Positions 10,380-20,632 of a stretch of 27,818 bases of DNA are shown here, piece after piece. Location of the stretch: the NCBI GenBank assembly GCA_021464525.1, contig JADRCO010000713.1, forward strand, positions 1-27,818. Reading direction: 5' to 3'. The stretch is from Rhizophagus sp. LPA8_4_AMF (taxonomy: Eukaryota; Glomeromycota; Glomeromycetes; Glomerales; Glomeraceae). The notes beneath the pieces were generated by a model that saw only the letters and a program-made list of their open reading frames with translations, made no database searches and was not told the origin of the DNA. Every line of letters begins with the position of its first letter. Positions within the stretch are counted from its first letter, which is position 1. The position numbers were made by a program, and so were the translations under genes.

Positions 10380-11290
10380 TCCACTTTGCCTTCATATGTA
10401 GGCAAATAGTGTATGATTTTTGTATTCTTTGGTTAAATATACACCATATGTTTCTACTTTTGTATCTCATACAGGTTTTTTCATTTCTTTTTTCTCTTCC
10501 CGACAGTAGCTAAATCAAAAAGCTAAATGAAAAAAGCATAAGAAACTTACATGTATTCTTTGTTTCGGTTACCGACGATTTCATCATCACAAATCTCTAT
10601 CATATACTATCTACTTTTATTTCGACATCTTACCGCTCAATCTCATAACAATCCCGTTTATATGTCATCTTGGTTTCTATACGCTCTATCTGATTAAATA
10701 TAAACATTAATTTCGAACTCATAATTCATATCCATAATTGCCGATTTGTATGAACAGTACTATATATATTATTTTTTCGCCTCTATACTTATTACGTATA
10801 CTAGAAAAGTTTGAGTTAACGTATTGGATAATTTATTTATAATGTTTCTTAACGGGGCGACATACATTTTTTTTCTGTTTAGTTTCCTTTTTTTTAAAAA
10901 AAAAAATATATATATATATTATTTTTGTTCAATGTATTGATTTTCTTTTATTGATGACAAGCAGTACGTTTAAAAAAAAAATACAGACATGCACACATAT
11001 ATATTGGTTTCTGTTTGTTTACAAACAAAAAAAAAATTTACTTTTTTGACTAGAATCTCGATGCCACTATAAACTCATTTTGCTAATCAAAAAACAAAAA
11101 AAATAATAAGAAAATTTCGGAAAATTTCAGAAAATTTCGGAATATCTGGCTCTGCGAATCTGAAAAATGAACCTTGCAGTAACACAGATATATTTTATCC
11201 AATTATATTTCGAGATCTTAAAATATAGTTTCTTTTTTTTTTTTTTTGCTCAGTAATATTTTGTTCTTGTTGAGAAGAACAACGTTAACG
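10380..11290. other. Intergenic region between the WNK-like kinase and ATP1
   Basis: No open frame of note. It contains the kinase 3' UTR, a T8A11 tract followed by a TA run (10888-10915), and three near-copies of GAAAATTTCGG at about 11111-11142. A long T run (11233-11248) lies about 40 nt upstream of the ATP1 start. I see no RNA gene. Confidence 0.4.
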
Positions 11291-13895
11291 ATGTTAAGAA
11301 ATGTTGCGCGCGTTGCTACGCCCCTGGCGACATCACTAGTCCGTCGAACTGTACCTGTTACTGTATGTTTTTTTAAAATATTTATTAAAGGAAAAAATTT
11401 CTTTGTCTGAATTTGAAAGGGATAAAAATATTCATTAACTTTGATAGAACGACATTATCGAAATTTGTTTTTAAAAAAAATATGTGTGTATGTTCATATT
11501 ATTACATACATATGTTAAAAAAGCTTAATGTATCGAAATACCAATACTTTATTAATTTAATTCCTACTTATAAATAATAAATTTGATAATTTCAATTAAT
11601 AAGAAAATTTTTTCAATTGATCAATTTCTGCTTTTTTTATATAGTATGATTATTATTAATTTTTCAGGGATTAAAAAAATTGAATTTATTAAATTAATTA
11701 AAAAAAAAAATAGGTTCGCACTGCAAACAAAGGCGCATTAAGTATTCCAGCTTGTAATTTTGCAACAGCAGCTAAACCTAGTAGGTATTTAAATATATCT
11801 AGTAAAATTATGATTGGTCAAGTCGGGGCAATTATAGATTTCTAAGAATATTTTTTTTTTAATTTGGAACAAGAAATAAATTAAATTATTATTTTTTTCA
11901 TCAAAAAATTAAGCCACTTCCGAAGTTTCCTCTGTTTTGGAAGCACGCATACTTGGTGTATCTTCCAGTGCAGAAATTCAAGAAACTGGTCGTGTATTAT
12001 CAATCGGTGATGGTATTGCTCGTGTATACGGACTTAAAAATGTCCAAGCGGAAGAAATGGTGGAATTCTCTAGCGGTCTTAAGGCATGTCTATAATTATG
12101 GTGTTTGCGTCATACAAGGGATTTTAATCATTGGCATATATTTATTTCTTTATTGGAATTAGGGTATGGCTCTCAATCTGGAACCGGATAACGTTGGTAT
12201 TGTTGTATTTGGTAACGATAGATTGATTAAGGAAGGCGATACTGTAAAGCGTACTCGTCAAATTGTGGATGTACCGGTTGGCCCTGAATTGTTAGGTCGT
12301 GTAGTTGATTCTTTGGGTAATCCAATAGACGGTAAAGGCCCTATAAATGCAAAAAAACGAAGTCGTGTCCAAGTTAAAGCTCCTGGTATTCTTCCTCGCC
12401 GTTCCGTACATGAGCCTATGCAGACTGGTATAAAGTCAGTTGATGCTATGGTACCAATTGGACGTGGACAACGTGAATTGATTATCGGAGATCGTCAAAC
12501 TGGAAAAACTGCTGTTGCTCTTGATACTATTCTTAATCAAAAAAAATGGAACGATGGCAATGAAGAGAGCAAAAAATTATATTGCGTTTATGTTGCTATA
12601 GGTCAAAAACGTTCGACTGTTGCCCAATTGGTACAAACATTAGAAGAAAATGGTAAATTTGAAATTTTTTATAGAAAGGTTAAATTTAAATTTCTAAATT
12701 TCACATATTTAAATATGTACGTTTTTAGACGCCATGAAATATTCAATTGTTGTGGCAGCTACGGCTTCCGAAGCTGCACCACTTCAATATTTAGCACCAT
12801 TCTCTGGGTGTGCTATGGGTGAATGGTTCCGTGATAATGGAAAACATAGTTTAATTATTTATGATGATTTGTCAAAACAAGCTGTTGCATACCGTCAACT
12901 GTCATTGTTGCTACGTCGTCCACCAGGTCGCGAAGCTTATCCTGGTGATGTGTTTTATCTTCACTCTAGATTATTAGAACGTGCCGCCAAAATGAATGAA
13001 AAAAATGGGGCTGGTTCTTTGACTGCATTACCAATTATTGAAACTCAAGGTGGTGATGTGTCAGCTTATATTCCCACCAATGTAATTTCTATAACTGACG
13101 GTCAAATTTTCTTGGAAGCTGAACTTTTCTTTAAAGGGTAACTTTAAAGTATTTAATATGTTTAGCTTGTTTGAATTGAATTTCGGATTTAATTTATATA
13201 AATAATACTTTTTAGCATACGTCCGGCCATTAACGTCGGTATATCCGTAAGTATTGATTTTAGTTTTTATATTGCAAAATTATATAATTAAAATTATTTT
13301 ATTATAAATATCCAGGTAAGCAGAGTAGGTAGTTCTGCCCAAACCAAAGCTATGAAACAAGTCGCCGGTTCCCTTAAACTTTACTTAGCACAATATCGTG
13401 AAGTCGCAGCTGTAAGTATAATACAAAAACGCCATGTTTTATTATGTTCATTTATGAAAAATCATAATGTTAATTTTTCTATCGATTAGTTTGCACAATT
13501 CGGTTCAGATTTAGATGCTTCAACGCGTTTCTTGTTGAATCGTGGAGAGCGATTGGTTGAACTTTTAAAGGTTTTTAATTAATTTTACTACTAAGAAGCA
13601 TTGTTTTAAAAAATAAGTAAATTGAATACTAAATTTTATTCTTTTTTTTGTGTAGCAACCTCAATATAGACCAATACCAACCGAACATCAAGTTCCTCTT
13701 GTCTTTGCAGGTGTTCACGGATTTTTGGATAAAATAGATAGTAAACGTGTAACTGAATTTGAATCTTCAATCATTCCACATTTGACGTCTAATCACCCTG
13801 ATGTATTGGAGACAATTAAAAAAGATGGTGTAATCTCCGAAGCAACTGATAAGAAACTGCGGGGAATTTTAACTGAGTTCTTAAAATCTTTTTAA
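11291..13895 (+). CDS. ATP1: Mitochondrial F1 ATP synthase subunit alpha
   Basis: Regulatory, nucleotide-binding subunit of the F1 head of mitochondrial ATP synthase (complex V). Exons: 11291-11362, 11714-11780, 11914-12083, 12163-12652, 12729-13137, 13216-13246, 13316-13411, 13490-13570, 13656-13895; about 551 aa, the normal size. The N-terminus ([19 protein letters not shown]) is an Arg/Ala/Ser-rich, acid-free mitochondrial presequence. Other landmarks are [18 protein letters not shown], the Walker A GDRQTGKT at 212-219, [11 protein letters not shown], and the ATP-synthase signature region [18 protein letters not shown], then [18 protein letters not shown]. Intron 1 is 351 nt, several times longer than the others. 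Intron 3 (12084-12162) is GC-AG. The gene is nuclear: it uses the standard code and spliceosomal introns. Confidence 0.97.
12084..12162 (+). other. ATP1: GC-AG intron in ATP1 (intron 3)
   Basis: The donor is AAG|gcatgt and the acceptor attag|GGT. Only this junction joins LKG to MALNLEPDN, the conserved ATP synthase alpha sequence. The nearest GT (4 bases downstream) would break the frame. The intron is 79 nt. Confidence 0.8.
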
Positions 13896-15120
13896 TCGTC
13901 ATTAAATGAAAAAAAAATCAAGGGAGAAAAATTTGAAAAATTTCAGAAAAATTATAATAAAAAAAAGACGAACTCAAAACAATTGTACTGGCAAAAAAAG
14001 AGATTATTTAAATGTATACATCAAACAAGACTTTTTTTTAAGATTTTTTTTATAATAAAATATTTATTTCTTCAAAATTTCAACACTTATTATCGGTTAT
14101 ACTATTTTATGTATACTGCAATTCTTCGACTTAGAATATGATCGGATGATCTTTTATGTATAACTGCAAGACTATGTAGAATTTAGGAAAGATAATTTTT
14201 AAAACTCACTGCGTCAAAGAAACTGTTGGGTAGTTAAATTTTTTATTTTAATGTTGCCAATTATGGGGGCGTCTAAAGCGGAGCAGAGTCACGTGACTCA
14301 GAAAAATTTGCTTTTTTTTTAATAAAACTTTTCCCCACATATACAACCTTTTGAAACACATATATTAGACGTATTCTAGTCTGCTCTGCAAGTTTACTTA
14401 GAGTAAGAGCGAGGGTTCCGAATACTGTTTTTGGTTTATTTGACTTTTTCATTTTCGTTATCCATTTTTGGATATGATCGACAAAGTTCATTCGTTCATA
14501 TGTAAAGTCAAAAACAATATTCATAATCCACTTTTTTTCCTTACGTATACTTGCAAATCAGACTAAAATACACTTATTTTATGATTTTCAAGTTTACATT
14601 AATATTTATCTATAAACAAATTTAATCATTCAAATTATACCCAAGTCACGTGACTCTGCGCCCAATTATTGATAGTTTTAACAATGGGCAGAGCGACTTC
14701 TGTGGGTTTCCCCGGTGCTTAAGCTTCACGTAGTTTAGTATCATATTTTAATGTGTACGCTCGTCTATGTTTGTATCCTCAGATTCTGTCTCTTATATAT
14801 AAGTAAATAAATAAATAAAATATCACCAATTCACCATTATTGTTAAAATATAGTTTAGACAGATGACTTATCATTGAGAATTTGAGATTAACGTTGGACA
14901 TCCCTATAATTCTGGCCTACATTATACTATTTTTTTTCGTGTTTCAATTAAAATCATGCGAGCCAATCAAAATCATGATAGGAATAATGACATAGTACAA
15001 GCGTTATCAGTTCTAGTCATAATAGTAAATATTTTGAATGCATAAAAATTCTAAATCAAAAGTCTGAAAAAACACAATATAATATAGATTTTTTTCATTA
15101 CTTTCTTTTATTTATAAACC
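13896..15120. other. Intergenic region between ATP1 and SLA1
   Basis: No credible gene; the one longer frame (14273-14524 minus) has no recognisable domain. A pair of exact 15-bp inverted repeats containing CACGTG (14284-14298, 14644-14658) sits here. A short TAAATAAATAAATAAA microsatellite is at about 14803-14818. The bases just before 15121 are AT-rich and should hold the SLA1 leader. Confidence 0.4.
14284..14658. repeat. Inverted 15-bp repeat pair with E-box cores, possibly the ends of a small element
   Basis: CAGAGTCACGTGACT at 14284-14298 is the exact reverse complement of 14644-14658. Outside each copy is a related word (AATTATGGGGGCG at about 14256-14268; CGCCCAATTATT at 14659-14670), so the symmetry extends beyond the 15 bp with a 12-bp insertion on the left. 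About 345 bp lie between. This could be a degenerate MITE or two independent E-box sites; no clear target duplication was found. Confidence 0.45.
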
Positions 15121-18100
15121 ATGCCTTTAAACTACATTAATATTTGCAAGGCCCTTTACGATTATACAGCTCAAACCGATGATGAGCTTACTTTTCATGA
15201 AGACGATGTTCTTTATATATTAGAAAATGACGACGAAGATTGGTGGAAAGCAAAATTAAAGATTTCAAACGCTGAAGAAACCGAAAACTCAATCGGGGTC
15301 GTGCCTCGCAATTATATACAGGAGGTATGTCTTTAAGATATGGCTTGATGCGTCGTTGGCATCAGTTCTTTAACCCACCACTTGCGATCTTCACAATTAG
15401 GCGGAATGTACTGCTGTTTTAAAAGCCCTTTGGGATTATGAGGCTATTTCAGAAGAGGAATTATCCTTCAAAGAGGACGATATATTAAATTTATATGAAG
15501 AAGATGAGGATGGTTGGTATTTGGTTAAATTTAACAATGTATTTGGTATGATTCCGCCAAATTATGTTGAAAAGGTAAAGTCATATCAATAAAAAATATA
15601 TTTTTGTTTTTTGTTTGTTTTCTTTAAAAGAGTTAATAATTCTTTTGACATTACATAGGTATCTATGGATTCTGTTGAGCAGGATGTACAAGAAGAGAAT
15701 TATGTAGATGAAGATAATTCTGAAAACCAGACAAATCAACCCAAAACAGTATCATTATTTGACGCATTATCAGTATGTATAAACAAAATCGTTTATGATT
15801 TCTGATTTATTTATTCATCGACAACCTTCTCATTCCGTTATAGAGCGCATCTGATCAAAATAATACGTACGTGGATCCACTAAAATTATATGCAGTAAAA
15901 GCTGCTCGCCCAAAAGCTGGATCATCAGTAATCGAAAGCAAGACTTGGTCTGTTACGGTAAGTTTTAATTTACTTTAGATATTGAAATCGGTTTAAAATT
16001 TTATTTGAAATTTTAAAAAAAATTCCTTCTTTTTAGGAAGTTGTAGGAGACAAAAAGAAACAAAAGAAAAAAGGTACTTTGGTCATTGGTAATGGAAAAG
16101 TCATTTTTGCTAGTGAATCTGATAAGGTAATGCCTAATTTAATTTTATTTCGAAATTATTTAAGTTCATTATCTAAAATTATAATTACATTTTTAGGCGC
16201 CAGTACGTCAATGGGAAATTAATGATATTATAGAAATTAAAAAAGACAAAAAAAATATTTCATTCACATTTGGAGGTTCTAAAGGAGGAACGATTGATTT
16301 TCATGCAAATAAAAATATTATTACAGAAATTTATCAAAAAGCTGAGGATTGTCGTGCTAGTTTAGAAATCCCTACAGTTAAGGTGGATAATTCTTCAATT
16401 AGATCGAGTATAGCTAGTTCTACATTACCCATGTCTTCACGTTCTTCATCAACTCATAAATCAATAGAGTCTGAAGAATCTCAATATGAAGAAGATGAAC
16501 AGTATGAAGAACATGATAGTGGGTCAAATCCTGTTCTTGAGGAGGAAGAGGGGGAAGAAGAGCTTGAGTTGCCTTCCCCTAAGTTTGGTATAGCATTATA
16601 TGATTTTAATGCACAAGGAGATGATGAAGTTTCAATTCGTGAAGGTGATGAATTATGGGTTATTGATGATGTTAGCAGTAAAGAATGGTGGAAAATTAAA
16701 AAAGACGATGAAGAAGGGGTTGTACCTGCTTCTTTTATTGAAGTATGTGCAATTGATTCGTTTCTGAAAGTTAAATAATTTAAATTAAAATATTAAGATA
16801 ATTAATATACTATTTAAAAAATTAGTTACGTAGTGAGGAAGATAACGAAGCCGAGAAGGCTGCGCAAGCCGCCGCCGAAGTAGAACGCCAGCGGCTTGAA
16901 GAGGAAGAATTTATTAAACAAGAAGAAGAAAGAAGGCGGAAACGTGAAGAAGAAACCCGTAAACAACGGGAAGCAGAAAAACGTGCTCAAGATGAGAAAA
17001 AACGAAATGCAGCTACTCAATCACAACCACAACCACCGCCACCTCCGCCCCCAGTTTTATCAAGTATGATACCTATTAATGTTTATTTATCAAGTTTTAT
17101 TACAATTAATTATTCTGTACCTCTTAAACTCTTCAGGTCGACCAACTCGGGCAAATCCTTCTTTAGGTATATATTGTTTTATGGTTTTCCATTATTATTA
17201 TTATATTCATGAGTAAAAAATTTCATCCGTTAAAAGTGCCTTTTATTATTATTATTTCAATTTTCACTATATTTATTAAATTCCTTTTTTTCTCTTTTTT
17301 ATTCAGATGAAGCGGCTGTAAAGAAAATTCAAACTCCTGCGAATCGTGCATTGCCTGAAAGACCTGCACAGGCACAGTCTAAATCAAGTATGAATATTTT
17401 TTTTTGTGTCCATTTATTATTATTTCATGTTTTAAAAATTTTTAATTATTAGAACCAATTCCGTCAAATACAAGGACCTGGACTGATCGAACGGGTTCTT
17501 TTAAAGTAGAAGCAGAATTATTACAATTAGTTGATGGCAAAGTGCATCTTCATAAGCTTAATGGTGTTAAGATTGCAGTACCTGTTGATAAAATGAGTAA
17601 AGAAGATCTTGCTTATCTTGAAGAAATAACAGGAGAGAAAGTATATGACAAAAATGATGATACACCTCTAGCAGCTATTGCTGCTGCATATAAAGGCAAG
17701 GAGAGATTAGCAAACAATTATGCATTCGATTATAATTGGTATGATTTCTTTCTTAGTGCCGATGTCTCACATGAGGATGCGTTTGAATATGCTAGAATGT
17801 TTATTGCAGAGAAAATGGATGAAACTACTATACCTGATCTCAATCGTGATGTTATGAAAGGACTTGGCATCAAGGAAGGAGATATCATCAGGATTAAGAA
17901 ATATATAGATCAAAAGTTTAACTCAGGGAAAAAGAGAACCGTTAGTTTTGGCTCAACAAGCGTCATTCCTGATGACATTGATAAACAATCAAGAAATAAA
18001 CAAAGTGCAAGGGATACTCAGGTTTGAAGAAATGTTTATTTATTTATTTGTTTGTTTGTTTTTCCAATTAAATTTATATTTTATATATAGTCGGAAGATG

Positions 18101-20040
18101 TCAAAAAGGCACAACAATTTTCGGAATTTGATCTTAAAATGCAAATGAAACGTGATGAGCAATTGGCTAGGGAACTTCAAGAGGAGGAAAACAGAATAGC
18201 TCGCAGTGAAGGTCGTCAAATCCCTAAAGTTGCTGATTTATATGGTAATTTAGATTCAATTGTACAAAGGGAAGAGAAAAAGACACCTCCAACAACGCCA
18301 CCACAACTTTTTTCTGCTAATAATGGTGTGCTAAAAAACAATACAAAGAAAGCCCGTCCCCAACCTGCAAAGGCAGCATCAATTCAGATTGACGCTAAAA
18401 CTCTTACTAACTCATTTGATGATGCTTTTAAATCATCATCAACTACATCCGAAAATAAATTTGATGATGATGCATGGGTTCCAAAAGACTTAACACCCCC
18501 CTTAGTACCTACAGCAAAAGCACCAACAGTAAAGGCGCCAACACCACCACCTCCACCACCGCCTCCAACATACTCTGTTCCACAAACTACACCTCCTATT
18601 CCTATTCGTCCTTCCAATTTATCCTCCGCTAATCTATCTCCAAATAGTTCAGCTCTCACTGTAAATCAAAATCAAATATCACCACGCTTGCCTCCATTAA
18701 GTCAATCTACAAATGCCAGTCCAAATCCATCTGGACAATTTAATATGAATTCTTGGAATTCAACTGCTTCAAATTCAAATATGAATATCCAATCATCCCA
18801 CCCAACTCCTCCACCAATACCCCCTCCGCTTCCACAACAATCTGTCGTTGTTCCCTTAAACAGTGCACTTCATCCACCCTTAATTCCTACAAAATCTAAT
18901 AATAACATGAATAATACAATGAACATTCAAAGGTCGAATTCTACAGGTAGTTTCCAAGGGATGGAATCGGGGAATTTACCGGGATCAGGCGGCAATTTTA
19001 ACTCCTCTATGAGTACTTGGGGTTCTACAAGTAAGTTAAATCCATCAACACTTTATACAATACTTTAAATATTGAAGTATTTTTTTTTCCAGGCTTAACG
19101 TCAAATTCAACATCAGGATTCAATTTGCCTAATCAATTTAATTCAAACACAAATCAATTACGACCACAATCCTCATTCAATAACAATTCAACTCAATTAC
19201 AACAATTTCAATTACAACAAACAACGAATCAATTTCAACAAACAACAAATCAATTTCAGCAACTTCAATTACAATCATCTAATCAACCACAGCTTCAATC
19301 ACAACAGCTTCAATCACAACAGCTTCAATCACAACAGCTTCAATCACAGCAGCTTCAATTACATCAATCAAAATATGATCCTCAGAATGTATTTGCTTCT
19401 ATGAAAGCTGGTAAAATCGGACCAATTGCACCAACAAGTAATTTAGGGGCTAATGGTAAATATTATTTAAATAATGAGTTCCTTTGATACTTTAATAATG
19501 TTATATATATTAATTCCATTTACAGCTTCATCAGATAGATATTCTGTTTTGAAACAGGTGGATCCTAATGCTCCGAGCATCTTTAGCCACCAAAATTCTC
19601 AGATAAACTCATCAAGTAATTGAAACATTATTATTCTGTCTTTCAATAATTTTATTCGCTAACGTCGAATTTGATTAGGTGGAATGGGTTTTGGGCAAAA
19701 TCCAGGTGGATATATGAATGCAAATTGGAATCAAAATGTAATGAATACTTCTCAACAGACTTCTAATTTTGGAGTAAGTGGCATTCAACAATTTCCTGGA
19801 TTTGGTTTTGGTGGTCAACCGAATCAAATGGACTTAAATTCACAAGGACTTAATCCAAATCAAGGTTTAAACAATAACTTTGGACTCAATAATCAAGGAT
19901 TTAAACCCAATCCGGGTTTCAATAATCAACAAAATCCTGGAGGATTTAATAAACAGGTAATGTAATGAATCATTTGGTATACGTTGAGTTTAACCGGCAA
20001 GATAACAATAATAAATCATTCGTTTTTTTAACAGTGGTAA
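15121..20040 (+). CDS. SLA1: Sla1-type endocytic adaptor (three SH3, SHD1, SHD2, Gln/Pro-rich tail)
   Basis: Cortical actin-patch adaptor linking cargo, clathrin and Las17/WASP in clathrin-mediated endocytosis. Exons: 15121-15324, 15401-15574, 15659-15772, 15844-15957, 16037-16126, 16197-16742, 16826-17063, 17137-17166, 17307-17387, 17453-18021, 18091-19030, 19093-19455, 19526-19615, 19679-19956, 20035-20040; about 1278 aa (yeast Sla1 is similar). SH3-1 is about 7-66 (ALYDYTAQTDDELTF), SH3-2 71-126 (ALWDYEAISEEELSF), and a PH-like segment lies at about 178-290. SH3-3 is about 356-414 (ALYDFNAQGDDEVSI). A Lys/Arg/Glu-rich helix with a PPPPPPP end follows (415-494). SHD1, the NPFxD-binding domain, is about 540-592, and SHD2, the SAM-like clathrin-box regulator, about 620-686. 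After this come Pro-rich motifs, a QLQSQ repeat and an Asn/Gly/Phe-rich end. The last exon encodes only Trp plus stop; reading through the intron instead gives Val-Met-stop at 19965. Confidence 0.93.
19290..19364 (+). repeat. SLA1: 15-bp tandem repeat encoding QLQSQ in SLA1
   Basis: Five copies of CAGCTTCAATCACAA in perfect 15-bp register; the first three are identical and the last two carry one and two changes. Each adds five residues (QLQSQ), so copy-number change keeps frame. A 21-bp imperfect duplication (AATCAATTTCAACAAACAAC) lies just upstream at about 19226-19258. Confidence 0.85.
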
Positions 20041-20632
20041 ATGTTAGTTTTGTTAACAAGCAACGGATATTTTTCACTATATAATATTAAAGAAATAGGA
20101 TTTTTTAGAAACGATTTATTTATTTTTTTTTATTATTGTCACATTATTATAATTTTTGGTGAAGTACTGCGGATAATTTCACCTAGTAAAATTTGTCACC
20201 GTGTGTCACGCCTAGAAGCTCCGGAACTTGTTGCGGCGATAATTATGATCATTAGAAATTTTTTATATTAATTACTATTCGTTATTTATTGTTTTTAAAG
20301 ACATTATTTAAAATTGTTTATATAATTTTTTTATATTGACTTGTAAAATTAGAAACAAATTTATTCAATAAATTATTAATACATGTATAATACATGACAT
20401 TTTCGTAATCTTAGCAAGGAAAGAAGAATTTTATTATTAATAAATAATTGTATGTTCAGGTAAAAATATATGTATTTACTATTTACTAATTATGATTCAA
20501 TGTAAATTTTCTTACGATAAGCCCAATAATATATATAATATATTGATTTTGTATTATATCACACTGTATATACTAGAAATTATTCTAAAAATTAATATTT
20601 TTTAAAAGATTGAAATATCTAATTTGGAATAT
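20041..20632. other. Convergent 3' region between SLA1 and asparagine synthetase
   Basis: About 590 bp shared by two converging genes. A canonical AATAAA lies at 20367-20372 for the plus-strand transcript. The small plus-strand frame at 20041-20271 is low-complexity and unlike any protein I know, so it is treated as UTR. Confidence 0.4.

Noticed and set aside
14273..14524. 83-aa minus-strand frame between ATP1 and SLA1
   Set aside because: No domain, no splice partners, and one end overlaps the inverted repeat; likely chance.
18384..18659. 91-aa minus-strand frame rich in Gly/Val
   Set aside because: It is the antisense shadow of SLA1's proline-rich coding exon.
19290..19364. CRISPR-like direct repeats
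   Set aside because: Tandem, no spacers, and within a coding exon.
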